DNA of 64,000 nt from Blasia pusilla (Eukaryota > Marchantiophyta > Marchantiopsida > Blasiales), in the NCBI GenBank assembly GCA_050084515.1, contig CM114271.1, positions 6,510,001 to 6,574,000 of the forward strand, in the 5' to 3' direction. The position numbers and the translations under genes were made by a program. Below the pieces are notes generated by a model, which did not search any database, was not told where the DNA came from, and was given only the letters and a program-made list of their open reading frames with translations. This document shows, piece after piece, positions 49,601-61,030 of this stretch (positions within the stretch are counted from its first letter, which is position 1; each line of letters starts with the position of its first letter).

Positions 49601-51722
49601 TGGAAAAACTTACATTTTCCCACCTGTACATTTCCCGGGTCCTTGATTATCCTATTTCGAGCACATGTGTGCAATACTCTCCCTGGTACTGAACAAGTAC
49701 GAGAGTTTGAGGTGACGGACTCATGAATCACAGAATGTAGTAAATAAGTGTGAGGATTACCACACATGTCACCGCGAGTGAATGTGAGGGTGACGGCCGC
49801 GCTGGTGTGATTCTCATATCCATTCTGGATACCCCAGACTACAAAAGGAGTCGCCTCATCAGCATTGTAGCCACTCGTCCAGGTCACCGTTATCTGCGTG
49901 GGTGAGCCAGGGCGGCACCATCCAAATAAATTAAGCCCACCACGTCTTCAAAATGCCTTGGTCCTCTCCCTCTCTAGCTCAAAAAACCGTCAGTAGTGCT
50001 GCAACAATAGAACTACGACAAAATAACATCAGTGGATTTCATTATTCTTCAATGTCATCATGTGAGTCTTCTGTCAAAAATAACTCTCTTATGCACATTC
50101 CTCAAATTTCGTCGAACAAGCTTTCGTTACGCGACTCGAAACGAGTGGTGATGTTTCTGGTTTTTCCATACCTCGTTCCATTCCTGGCCTTGTGCCAGAC
50201 GTACATAGCCAGGAGCTTTGGGGTTGGCGAATCTGACTTTGTTGGACACAGCTATCAGCACCGGCTGTAAGAAATAGTGTGCAGAGATCAAGTCATTAGT
50301 TTGGAATGGAGAAGAAAGGCATGCCAAAGTGGTTGAGGCTATCGAAGAAGACAGAAGGAAGGCTCCTTGAGGCGAAGGAAACCAGGACTACCAAGTACAA
50401 ATGACCGAGATGGTGCCCTCTACGAAATCGGTGCAGGTCTTTGTTATTCCTAAGTGAGCGAGGGAGGGGGGGGGGGGGGGGGGGTGGGGTGGTGGGGGTC
50501 CTGAGGGTGCAGAGGAAGCCTTTGACGTGGAAAAAGAGTACTTTTCATCAAAGCATGGATAACTTTTTCTGCAAGAGGTGAAGTGGACCAGAGATACGAA
50601 ATTTCAACCTCGCAGTTCGCAATGCAAATGAAGAGCCAGATGCAGCTTCGAAGTCAAGAGAACACATACACTGCTGATATCCCCTGTGAAATATCCAAAA
50701 GCGAAGTCCTCCCGCTGATTGATCAATCGAAATGTCAAGCTCCCTTTTCCTGTGTTGACGTAATCTGGAGTGGAGAAGTTGGCATAGTTGTACTGCATCC
50801 GAAAGTCCCACTTCACTTTGAGACAAGCTTTGGACTCCAAGGGCTCCTAAACCTACCTGAATCCGACTATTAAGTAAACTCTCACCCATTGAGCTCATCG
50901 ATGAAAGGCAAGCTCAGCTCTTGTCAACACGAGGGGATGAAAGTAGGAAATCTTTCTTTCCTCAAATACTTTCTTCAGATAAAAGAGTGTTACCTTGATG
51001 GGCGCACTACAAATCATTGGCGCTGAGTTTTCACCATCACCACATATTGTTGCACTGCATCAATTTCACAACGAAAATTGAATCACTCGATAACACCATC
51101 CCTCCCATCCATGGACTGAGTAACTGACCCTTTTCTGACCTGGGAAAGGAAAGAGATAACCTCCAAAACAGCAGATGCAAGAAGCCCCAATGTGCTCTAA
51201 TTCAACTTTCTCTGGGAGTAAGCGTACTTGAATTCAGCTGGCGAGAAGACACCGATCCAGTCGCCAGCGCTAGCTCCAGAACCCCTTCCATATCTGACTG
51301 TAACGTAGCCTGCTGCTGTTCTGCCCAAGGACCTTGGCTGCATGACAGTCAGTGCAGGAACGTGAATTACTTAGGCAACCCCTTCCATCTTCGGAGTCTC
51401 GCTTCCTGCCACTGCTTTCGACTCATGGCTAGTCATTTAGAGCACTATTTTCCCGGATTGCGTACGAATGGGGAGTTGAATGAAGTACCTCGAGATCCAC
51501 AAGTTCAGGGGAAGCACTTATGGATGCTCCTGAGTCCAGTTGCATCAAAGACCGAGTGATTCGAACTGTGGAAAGGGGCTGATCGATAGGAGCGACCGTC
51601 GCAAGTGCAGGGTGGCTCACTTGTGCCAATGTTACAGCTAAGAAAACAAGCAAGGCCATCTCCATTTTTGGGCCAAACTGAGACACAAGCAGAGACATAG
51701 TCTTCAAGTTAAGAATCTCCAT
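46645..51722 (-). CDS. PAP27-like: Purple acid phosphatase (AtPAP27/PAP1-like), 12 exons, 640 aa
   Basis: A dinuclear metallohydrolase of phosphate esters or phosphodiesters, secreted or vacuolar by family. Exons (high-low): 51722-51489, 51337-51228, 51054-50994, 50792-50670, 50264-50172, 49893-49761, 49445-49364, 48652-48520, 48205-48000, 47806-47681, 47436-47127, 46956-46645. Phases close exactly at 641 codons including stop (one border uncertain by 1 bp). A signal peptide is likely (MEMALLVFLAVTLAQ, within residues 20-40). The N-terminal fibronectin-like part has DWIGVFSPAEF, NPKAPGYVRLAQG and ITVTWTSGYN. All five metal-ligand blocks are present: GDMG (319), GDMSY (360-364), GNHE (393-396), MSHR with His483, and GHLH (524-527). 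Block IV reads FMSH rather than the consensus VxxH, as in other large plant PAPs. The ATG at 51722 was chosen; Met20 would give a more typical signal peptide. The gene appears intact. Confidence 0.92.
50466..50484 (+). repeat. Poly-G run (19 G) in a phosphatase intron
   Basis: An uninterrupted run of 19 G on the plus strand followed by TGGGGTGGTGGGGG. It lies in the intron between exons 4 and 5 of the phosphatase gene, so the transcript carries poly-C. Such a run may form a G-quadruplex on the plus strand and is also prone to assembly error. Confidence 0.8.
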
Positions 51723-53668
51723 CGTCAAGACTCTTCAGAAACATTACTAAATTCTCAAATTATACCTTACATCAGGACCACACAGCCTCCACACCTGTCT
51801 CGATAACTTGTTGGTTGAATAACTTACGAACAGCGTCAACTAAAGAGTGAATGATTAGAGCCCAAGTTTCACGGCTGAGAATTGTTTGACAACCGTTACA
51901 GGCCTCGGAAAACGATAGTGAGGGATGGAAAGGAAATCCGATCAAACAAAGATCGGAATTGTGTCAGAGAAGTAGAGGTGGAATTACTTCACCCATGGAG
52001 AGAATTGAGCAAGGGAGTGCGAAGGAGGGAGTCTTCAAACTGCGCAGAAGGGACAGATCTGGAAATGAAGAGAATCGCTCTTGGATTCGATGGATCTGAG
52101 CTGAGCTACCCGTGGATTGCCCAGTGAGACTTCATCTGAACCTCAGCTCGCTATCAGCATCTTTATTTGTTTCTCTCTCTCTCTCTCTCCTCATCGAATC
52201 GAAGGCTACGACACACACTACTTAATGAATACAGTCTCTCCCCCTCCTTCCGTATCGAAAACACAAAATTCCTGTCATACACTGAATCTCTCCGTAGCTA
52301 GCTTCACCCAATCCAAGAATTGTCACCAGTTAAGTGAATCAGTAGCAAACTAAACCCATGACTTCGAACAGTTACAGAAATCAAGCACACCCACACTTTT
52401 CATAAGCTCCCGCAAGTTTATCCCACTGGGCTGTCCACAACGCAAATCACTCACTCACTCACTCACTCCTGGAACTGCTTACGATAGTGCGATGGAATTC
52501 ACTCTCTCATAAATTGATTGACCCATTGGCGAACTCACACGAGCCAGAGCAGTCAGAATTTCAAGGCAGCCCACCTCCTTCTCCTTCGCTCCTGCGAGCT
52601 TGCGCAATTTGGCAACTTCGGTCGGCACATTCCGATGCCTACAGCACCTTCCCGGCATCTAAGTACTAGTAACTACTGTCGTTTGTTATTTGGGATCCGG
52701 TCTTCGCATTGGCGCTGTGCTGTCCACGGTGGAGTCCATGATGACTTGACGTATCTGGAACTGGACGTAAAAAGGACGGTAATGTACTAATGTGGACTCG
52801 CGTAGCAGACTTCGGTGTTGTCGTTTTCCTGTCAGTCCAACTTGCGAGAGCTGGCCGCGTCGCCACTTAGGACCAAAGCAGAAGTAGATCGTAGTCATGG
52901 GACAAAACTAAGAGTCTAAGCACACTATTCACTTCTAATAGTAGCAAGAAGGAATATTAATCACAATGCATACGTGCATGGGTTTATGTCACTTTTTATA
53001 TTATTTAAGTTTTATTTTAAATTAATTTCATAAGAATTTTTTAAAAGGATTAATTTCATTGGGTGAAATTTTTAAATGAAAAATAATTTTTAAAATGAAA
53101 AAAACACTCTCCAATACACTATACGGAGCTCAAAAGAAGACAAGAGAAAGTCAACGATATCCAACTGAGAAAGGCAACTAGACTTTTCGGACGAAAGTAG
53201 GAACTTAGTTACCCCCATTTAAATATCTCTGTCAAAGCCTTGGAGGTGGGCCCGATGTCTCAAGTGAGGGCCTTGAATATCACACGATTTCCATCGTTTC
53301 CCCCCATCCCCCTTTTATGCTGCTTTTCTTTTCTTTTACTTCTTACTTTTGGTTTAGAGCAGGAATTTGCTTAAGTGGCCCCCTGCCCTACTTATGTTGC
53401 TTAAGTGGCCCCCCTACGAAATCTCTTGCTTGAGTGGCCCCCATGAACTGCCACGTCAGAGTTCCCACCGGTTGGTAGAAATGTTCTTCTACGTAGTTAC
53501 ACTAGCCCAAATGTTTTGGATATAGGAACAATCCCGAGTTAGGGTTTGTCACTTTCGAGTTAGGACTGTTGATCATGCAAATCGTGATCAACACTCGTAC
53601 TTACAATCTCTGGCACATGTTAATTTGTTTACTAATCAGTGTTTACTGTTCATAAGCTTGATTAGAGA
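51723..53668. promoter_or_regulatory. Upstream region of the phosphatase gene and intergenic DNA
   Basis: Contains the promoter and 5' UTR of the minus-strand phosphatase gene, with no TATA box singled out. Microsatellites: (CT)n at 52171-52190 and (ACTC)n at 52447-52468. At 53369-53442 a CTTAAGTGGCCCCC phrase occurs three times (third copy CTTGAGTGGCCCCC). Short frames at 51.9-52.9 kb match nothing known. Confidence 0.5.
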
Positions 53669-53856
53669 ATGGATGGTGTCCAGCTACCCAAACATCCTGA
53701 CCTCTCGTGTACTAATGACAATTTTCCAGACTTGAGCAGACAACATTTTCCTCTGGATGACAATGGATTTTCTGGTTCTAGTCGCAAAGACCAAAATTGT
53801 GGATCTTATGAACGAAGGCCATCATCAATAGAGTCATCAGCTGCTTTCAAGTTATG
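53669..53856 (+). CDS. Possible upstream exon or fragment next to the MULE
   Basis: An ATG-initiated frame of 62 codons, rich in Ser/Asp/Asn, ends in a good donor site (TTATG then GTGAGCC at 53857). It lies just before the TAGCCGCC array and 1.5 kb upstream of the transposase. If it is spliced to the transposase, its phase (2) did not match any acceptor I could find near 55.37-55.42 kb. It may therefore be a separate fragment. No domain recognised. Confidence 0.3.
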
Positions 53857-53929
53857 GTGAGCCTCCACTTCCAAGAATGATCCCTGTCTCGAAGGGTTCA
53901 GCCTGGAAGAAGGTAAGATGACGCCGGGT

Positions 53930-55300
53930 TTAGTGGGCGTCAAAATAGCCGCCGAGATGGAAACTCGATCCAGAAATGATGATTATTGTCGCAATAGGCG
54001 CCACCATAATCGAAATAGCCGCCGTTGTAGATTATTCGTTTTCTGAGAGGTGATCCTACTCAGAATAGCCGGGAAAATATCCGCCGTTGAAGTGATTTTG
54101 ATTTCCTGAGATGTAAGCCTCCTCACAGTATAGCCGCCGAATTAGCTGCCGTGGTAGTTTTGTAGTTATCCTGAGAGGGTCGCCTTCCCAAAATAGCCTC
54201 CGAATTAGCCGCCGTTGTAGTATTATTGTTGTCTTGAGAGTTGAGCCTAGTCATAAGAGTGGTCGACTTAGCCGCATTTGTAATTGATTTCCTTTCTTAA
54301 GAGCTTAGCCTATTGAGAATAACCACCGAGATAGCCGCCGTTGTTGTTGTTTTGTTGTCATGAGAGGCGAGCCAACTCAGAATAGCCTCCAAATTAGCCG
54401 CCGTTGTAGTTTTTTTGTTCTCTTCAGAGGTGAGCCAACTCAGAATAGCCGCCAAATTACCCGCCGTTGTAGTTGTTTTGATCTTTTCAGAGGTGAGCTA
54501 ACTCAGATTTGTCGCCGAATTAGCCGCCGTTGTAGTTGTTTTGTTGTCTTCAGAGGTGAGCTAACTCAGAATAGTCACCGAATTAGCCACCGTTGTAGAT
54601 GTCTAACTTTCCCTAGAGGTGAGCCAACTCAGAATAGCCGCCGAATTAGCCGCCCTTGTAGTTGTTTTGGTTTCGGGAGAGATTGGGCTTCTCAGAATAA
54701 CCATCCAAATAGCCGCCGTTGTTGTCATTTTGTTTTCATGAGAGGCAAGCCAACTCAGAATAGCCACCAAATTAGCCGCCGTTGTAATTGTTCTTTTTCT
54801 CCTCAGAGGTGAGCTAACTCAGATTTGTCGCCGAATTAGCCGCCGTTGTAGTTGTTTTGTTCTCTTCAGAGGTGAGCTAACTCTGAATAGTCACTGAATT
54901 AGCCACCGTTGTAGATGTCTAACTTTCACTAGAGGTGAGCCAACTCAGAATAGCCGCCGAATTAGCCGTCATTGTAGGTGGTTTGGGTTTTGGGAGATAT
55001 TGGGCTATATCGACTAGCCTCCGAAATAGCCGCCGTTGTAGTAATTTTTTTCTCTTCAAAGGTGAGGCTACTTAGAGTATCCTCCGTTGTAGTTTTTGTA
55101 CTCGATAGATGAGCCTACTCAAAGCGGCGGTTGCCGTTGCGAGAAGAGGTGATAGTACTCGAGAATAGCCGCCTAAATAGCGACCATTGCGGTTGTTTTG
55201 TACTCGAAAAGGTCACCTACTACGAATAGCCGCCGTTGCAGTTGTCTTGTACTTCTCAGAGGTTAGCCTACTCACAGTAGCCGCCGTAGTGGATATTTGG
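53930..55300 (+). repeat. Left tandem array (~61-bp unit, TAGCCGCC motif)
   Basis: About a dozen units of roughly 61 bp of the form GAGGTGAGCCAACTCAGAA, TAGCCGCCGAATTAGCCGCC, GTTGTAGTTGTTTTG. Spacing is most regular at 54.23-55.03 kb and looser at both ends. A 150-codon open frame (54360-54812) is produced by the repeat and is not a gene. Such arrays near MULE ends are candidate transposase-binding sites. Confidence 0.82.
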
Positions 55301-55415
55301 ATGACATAATGTAAGTCTTCATTTTTTGATTTGTATTGGCGTGGCGTAGTCATCGTATTTGTGAAAGTTAGATTCATTAACAACCCTGGGTCATCATGTG
55401 CGTAAGGGAGGAGGC

Positions 55416-58391
55416 ATGCGGCGGATACAATTGAAGCAAGTGTTCGCGGCCGATGAGTTTGAGTTTTCACTAGATTGTTGGTGCTCGCTGAATTATAGAG
55501 CAAAGCATTGCGCACGCAGCAAGAAATGGTACCGGCTTAGAATATGTAGATTTGGCGCAAAGATCAAAGGCAAAGGCCTTCCTATTTTCCATGAGGACAA
55601 ACCCTCTAGCGGTTCGACGACTTCAAGAAATGGAACGTATCCTAAGAGGGAGGATACTCTTGTGAAGAAATGTAGTTTTGTATGCCATGGTATTAACAAC
55701 ATGTCCGACACGGGAGGATTGGAGGAAAATATTCAGGAATATTCAACGGCTGCTAATCAGAGTGGAAAGAAGTCGCATGATGTTAGGGGGAGCACGGCGG
55801 TTAATGTCAACGAAGTTGCAGTTAATGTGTGTGAATCCTCGCTTGGAGATATTGGGGGACATAGTGAAGAATTTCAAGACCCACGTATCTCGAGGCTTGC
55901 ATGTGGAATGGGGATCTCGTGGAGACCTCAACATAGTAAGAGGTTGAACCAGCCAATTTTCAAGAATTCTTTCTCGGAACCAAGCGTAAGCTTAGACGTT
56001 CCCACGGAGAAAAGGAGAAAGAGTGGTGAAGCGAGAGTCCCCACCGCCAGGAATGGGGCATGTGGTCAATTTGCTAGGTACATAATCTCAGGGAAGGAGA
56101 ATGGTACATCATGTAAAGATGATGTTTGTGAGTGGAGGGTCCGTTGCCAACAACATAAAAGTACAGGCTTATGTGAGATAACGGTGTGTAATTTGGAACA
56201 CACTTGTCCGGGGCACATTCATACATGGAGGGGTCCTACTCACAAGGCAAAGTGGTTATCAATGGTATTAGCAGATAGGGTTGTAAACCAACCAAGCATC
56301 CCTGTAGGTAGCCTTGTAGAAGTCCTTGCGCAGACGTACAAGAAGCGAACAACTTACTTTCCTGCATGGAGATGCAAAGAAATATGTCGGGATTGGATGA
56401 ATGGAGGTGAACGAGCAGGTTTCCATTTGATTTCGTCTTTCATACAGGCAGTAAAGGAAGCCGACCCCTTTGCCACCGCTACTTGGGATGTTTGGAATTT
56501 CGAATCTGCCATCTTCAAGAGGCTATTTATTTGTCCATCTGCCATGAAGAACATCATTCCTTATGTGCAAAAGGTAGTTGGATTGGATGCGTGCCATACA
56601 AAGAATAGGAAGTATCCCATGCAGATTTTCATTGCGTCCATGTTGGATGGAAATGCCAATACGATCATTTTGGCATTTGGCATATCTCCTCGCGAGAACA
56701 ATGAGGAATGGGAATGGTTTTGTGCACATCTGAAGAAAGCCATCCCAGCTTTAGATGATCCCAGAATTGTTATTGTTTCAGATAGACAAAAAGGCCTTTT
56801 ACACGCCGTGCGTACAATATTCCCCCAAAATATACATAGCATGTGTGCCCAATATTTGAGACAAAATGTTCAAACACGGTATGGAAAAGTTGCCGAAGGA
56901 TTTTTCATTGCCTGCCTTTACGCCAGGACCAGGGAGAAGTAAGCAAACTATCCATTTTATTCTTGCTTACATTTTGCATGTGGGAGTCTTGCATATTCAG
57001 TGAGGTGGAATATTGCATAGGCTGCGACTCATTTGGACTACTCTCCTCTATAGGACGGTGGCTATTCACAGTAAAGATGATTGCTATTCCCTAAAGGATA
57101 GCCCTTTGTTAGGGACATTTGCTATTTCCTATAGGCTATTCACTGTTAGGATGGCTGGTAAATTGATACCTTGTTAGGAGGACGGAGGTTAATCAGGACA
57201 AATTTGATCTCTAGATTCCAATCCTTTTAGGATGGCGGCTATTTTCAGCTAAATTGGCGTCTGAATTTGAACCCTTTGTGGTCGGCGGCTAATGACAGAT
57301 TATTTTTTGATTTCGTTATTCACAGTTATGCAGCGGTTAACAACGGCTAACAACCATTGAGGAACTTGTTTTCCAGGTATGACATGTGGATTAACGAATT
57401 GGAAAGGCATCATATTCAACGAATAGCTGATACAGCCTCGTACATACGAGAGATAGGACCAGAGAAGTTTGCGAGGTGTGCATTCCCTTTGCCACGCTAT
57501 GGCAAAGTGAGTTCAAATCTTGTAGAGGTCATAAATTCCGCCATCAAACCTATCAGGGAGGGACCTCCACTTGTCATTGCTCGTGAGTTGTGGAATTACA
57601 TGATGAAAACTTACGCATCAAGAAAAGTAGAGGCATGTCACCCAGAGAAGTTCTCCAACAAACTGACTACTTATGCATTTATTCGTTATCGAGAGAATGA
57701 AGCCAAATGTCAAAGTTTTGATGTAGTAGCCTCAGATGCAACAAATGCACTTGTCACTTCCACAAGTAGTGCACACCAATTTCATGTCCGCTTGCATCCT
57801 GAGTGCAGTTGTTCATGCCTAGAGTTCCAAGATACTTGTTGGTCATGTACGCATGTAATGGCTTGGGATGTCATTACTGGAATGGACTCACAGAAACTTG
57901 TTGATCCTATCTGGACCAATGACTTCATAAGGAAGATCTACAAAAGCAGTATAACGGTTGTGAAGAGTGACGAACTTATACCATCTTGGGATTGCCGACC
58001 TCCCCTTCCTGCAGTTCGGCGTGGTAGACATCGTTATGTGCGCATTCCTGGTGGAAGAGGTGGCGAGATACGAAGAGGACAAGGAGGTGGTGGAGAGATT
58101 TCTTATCCTGTATATGAAGAGTTTGTGAATGAAGATGATGTTGGGAGTGCCCAGCCTGAGTATATCCCACAACGAGGTCCGTTAGGTATTCGTAACGGGC
58201 GTAGGGCACCAACGACAAGGGTTGCCCGCACTTTTGAAAGACGTTGTGGCCATTGTGGACTTCAAGGGCATAATCGGAAAATGTGCCAAGTGCTGAAAGC
58301 GGACCAACTTGTAGGAGATCTATATCGATGTCCCAACACGAAGACGCCCCGATGCAAGTCGGTTTGTAGCAGAGTATGGAAATCAGAGTAG
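55416..58391 (+). CDS. Mutator-like (MuDR/FAR1-related) transposase, 2 exons, 845 aa
   Basis: A DNA transposase that would act in the nucleus on the element ends. Exons 55416-56938 and 57377-58391; the intron (438 bp) has clean GT/AG borders and joins GAGAA to GTATGAC in phase. Domains: an N-terminal MuDR-type DNA-binding zinc region (CEWRVRCQQH ... LEHTC, about residues 240-275) and the MULE DDE domain with VVGLDACHTKNRKYPMQIF (first Asp, about 390), NNEEWEWF and IVIVSDRQKGLLHAV (second Asp, about 455). A SWIM zinc finger follows (CSCSCLEF ... CWSCTHV, about 650-668), then a Gly/Arg-rich tail and a CCHC knuckle CGHCGLQGHNRKMC (about 795-808). The first in-frame ATG was used; an in-frame stop lies at 55362. 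No internal stop, so it is potentially active. Confidence 0.9.
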
Positions 58392-58404
58392 GCTTTACTC
58401 AGGA

Positions 58405-58770
58405 GTGGAAAGTTTATATTCCCAAGAGACTAGAGCAGATACTACTGAAGAACTTAATGTAAAGGGTAGTGTTGTATCAGGGGGAAATTTGGTGCAGTCT
58501 ACCATGGAGAATGTTTCCACTCCTATGGATCTTGGTAATAGCGCTTCTAATCGCATACCAAATAGTCTAGTATTTCCGAGTGTTTCTCTTGTTTATGGGA
58601 AGTCTGAATCGATGAAGAGTCGATGGTCGTGAGGAGCAAAAAATCTTGGCATATCCTTGGTAGAACTTGATACTGATTCCCAGTGGAATCCAGAGGAAGA
58701 AGCATTTCATATTAGCTTGGCAGAAGAAGCTGCGAAAGATTTTCAGATTGTAGAAAGAAATCTATAAACT
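58405..58770 (+). pseudogene. Open frame following the transposase, unrecognised
   Basis: A frame starting just after the transposase stop reads 75 codons to a TGA at 58630-58632. It then continues in the same frame with an acidic segment (WNPEEEAFHISLAEEAAKD). The composition is protein-like but no family is recognised. It may be the former C-terminus or a second small MULE gene with a premature stop. Confidence 0.35.
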
Positions 58771-59049
58771 CAGATGGAATTGTCATATGTAGCCCATTTT
58801 TTTCTTGGTGTGAAAAATTATGATATTTGTTCATGTTGGAATGCAAAATATGTTCTCAGTGACGTAATAAAGTTCACAAACCATAATGGACCAAACCCTT
58901 CCCGGTTCAAGAAGAAACAGGCTTGGAGTGACGCCTATTCTCCATGACTGCTAATCACACGCCGAGAACTAAATCACCAAACGTTATACCTCGCTCTTTC
59001 TGAGGCTTTTGTTTGTTTAACTCCCTTCCCTCCCTCTCCTACCTTCTCC

Positions 59050-59710
59050 ACTCAAGCCCGACGGCTATTGTCGGGACGGCTGCTATTTCCGGGCTGGCGG
59101 CTACTCTCGGGACGGCGGCTATTGTCGGGCCGGCAGCTATGTTCTAGGCGGCTGGCTCTTCTCTGGACGGCTGCTAATCACAGTCCGACGGCTAATCTCT
59201 GGACGGCGGCTAATCACAGGCCGGCGGATATTGTTGGCACGACGGCTACTTTCTAGGCGGCTGCTATACACAGGCCGGCGGCTATGTTGTAGGCGGCTGG
59301 CTCTTCTCGACGGCATTTGCTAATCTAATCCGGAGGCTAATCGACGGGCGGATATTGCTTTGGGACGGCGGCTAATCTCGGACGGGCGGCTAATCACAGG
59401 CGGATATTATTTGGCACGGGCGGCTACTTTCTAGGCGGCTGCTATACACAGGCCGGCGGCTATGTTCTAGGCGGCTGGCTCTTCTCTGGACGGCGGATAT
59501 TGCTGGGACGGCGGCTATTTTCTAGGCGGCTGCTATACACAGGCCGGCGACTATGTTCTAGGCGGCTGGCTCTTCTCTGGACGGCGGCTATTCACAGGCC
59601 CGACGGCTATTGTCTGGACGGCTGCTAATCACAGTCCGGCGGCTATTCTCTGGACGGCGGCTAAGGGAGTTAGGCGGGCCTCAGGACGGCTGCTAATCAC
59701 ATCCTCCCTC
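59050..59710 (+). repeat. Right tandem array (GGCGGCTA motif)
   Basis: Dense repeats of GGCGGCTAATCACAGG, GGCGGCTATGTTCTAGGCGG and CTGGCTCTTCTCTGGACGG. The core is the reverse complement of the left-array motif TAGCCGCC, so the two arrays face each other across the transposase. It is interrupted at 59750 by a solo LTR. Confidence 0.82.
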
Positions 59711-59749
59711 TCCTTCCATTTTATTTTCTTCTACACCCTCCCTCTCCTT

Positions 59750-60097
59750 TGTCATGAACATACGGATTATGTCGTAGAGTATAGTGTGCTAGTAGAGGCC
59801 ATTCCTTATGTAGGACCGTAGTGGCTTGGTAGAGATGCGGTTTTATACATAGGGTTGGGGGTTACTCAGGTGGGGGTGACTTTCCTAGTAGGGCCCGCTC
59901 TTTGAGTTGAGCCTTGGCTATGGTGTTTCCCGCAAGCTTTGACCTAGATTCTCCCATCGTGGAGTGGGTTTGGCGCGATTGTATGTGATTCTATACGTGT
60001 TTGTGGTGTTTGTGGATACTCTCATCTATGTTATGTAGGTATGTGAGTATGGTATGTCAGCCATGTATGTTGTATGACGATGTGGATTCGCACGACA
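59750..60097 (+). mobile_element. Solo LTR of the methyltransferase gypsy family
   Basis: Starts TGTCATGAACATACGG and ends GATTCGCACGACA. It matches the 474-bp LTR at 37509-37982 along its whole length except for internal deletions (including about 70 bp after GGGCCCGCTCTT and about 40 bp after ATACGTGTTT). Flanking 4-mers are CCTT and CCTC, an imperfect target duplication in repetitive DNA. It shows that the family is multicopy. Confidence 0.85.
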
Positions 60098-61030
60098 CCT
60101 CCCTTCATGTTTCCTCCTTTCCCTCCTTTATTTTTCCCTCCCCTTCATTAATTTTTCCCTCCCCTTCCTTATTTTTCCTCCCTCTTCTTCAATTTTTTTC
60201 CTCTCCTCCCTTCATGTTTCATGCATTCCCTGCTTTATTTTTCCCTCTCCTTCCTTATTTTTCTTCCCTCTTCTTCAATTTTCTTCCTCTCCTCCCTTCA
60301 TGTTTTCTCCATTCCCTCCTTTATTTTTCCCTCCCCTTCCTTTTTTTTGCTCCCTCTTCTTCAACTTTTTTCCTCTCCTCCATTCCTTCACTTTTCTTAA
60401 CCCCTTCATGTTTTCTCCATTCCCTCCTTTATTTTTCCCTCCCCTTCCTTTTTCTTGCTCCCTCTTCTTCAACTTTTTTCTTCTCCTCCATTCCTTCACT
60501 TTTCTTAACCCCTTCATGTTTTCTCCATTCCCTCCTTTATTTTTCCCTCCCCTTCCTTGTTTTTCCTCCGTCTTCAATATCTTTTTTCCTCTCCTCCCTT
60601 CATTTCTCTTCCATTCCTAGTTTTTCCTCCCTCTTCTTCAACTTTTTCCCTCTCTCTTCAGTATCTTTTTTCCTCTCCTCCCTTCATTTCTCTTCCATTC
60701 CCTCCCCTTCATTTATTTTTCCCTCCCCTTCCTTATTTTTTCTCCCTCTTCTTCAATTTTCTTCCTCTCCTCCCTTCATGTTTCCTGCATTCCCTGCTTT
60801 ATTTTTCCCTCCCCTTCCTTTTTTTTGCTCCCTCTTCTTCAACTTTTTTCCTCTCCTCCCTTCATTTCTCTTCCATTCCTAGTATTTCCTCCCTCTTCTT
60901 AACCCCTTCATGTATTCTCCCCCCCCCGTCTCCTTCATTTCTTTCCCTCTCCTTCCTCAATTTTCTCCTCCCTCCCCACCCTAGTTTTTCCACCCTCTTC
61001 TCCCTTTTTTTTCCTCTCTTTTCAGATAGC
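60098..61030 (+). repeat. Polypyrimidine tandem-repeat tract
   Basis: About 0.93 kb, almost entirely C and T on the plus strand. It is built from repeats such as CCTCCCTTCATGTTTTCTCC, ATTCCCTCCTTTATTTTTCC and CTCCCTCTTCTTCAA, with a repeat of about 110 bp visible at 60290-60560. All long open frames here are artefacts of the repeat. Homopurine-homopyrimidine tracts can adopt triplex (H-DNA) structure. Confidence 0.85.

Larger units (their letters stand above)
53669..59710 (+). mobile_element. Mutator-like element (MULE) with inward-facing subterminal arrays
   Basis: An apparently intact MULE transposase gene lies between two arrays of the same short motif in opposite orientation: TAGCCGCC on the left (53.93-55.30 kb) and GGCGGCTA on the right (59.05-59.71 kb). 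Similar motifs continue to 62.5 kb and reappear at 63.93 kb, so the right boundary is uncertain. Long terminal inverted repeats and 9-bp target duplications typical of MULEs could not be defined by eye. Confidence 0.7.

Noticed and set aside
54360-54812. 150-codon plus-strand open frame with repeated QNSxxISRRCSCF-type units
   Set aside because: It is created by the 61-bp tandem array, whose period is near a multiple of three here. No start context, splice signal or known repeat protein supports a gene.
60001-60882. 293-codon open frame rich in Ser, Phe, Pro and Leu
   Set aside because: It starts inside a solo LTR and runs through a C/T-only tract in which stop codons are rare. Both composition and repeats explain it.
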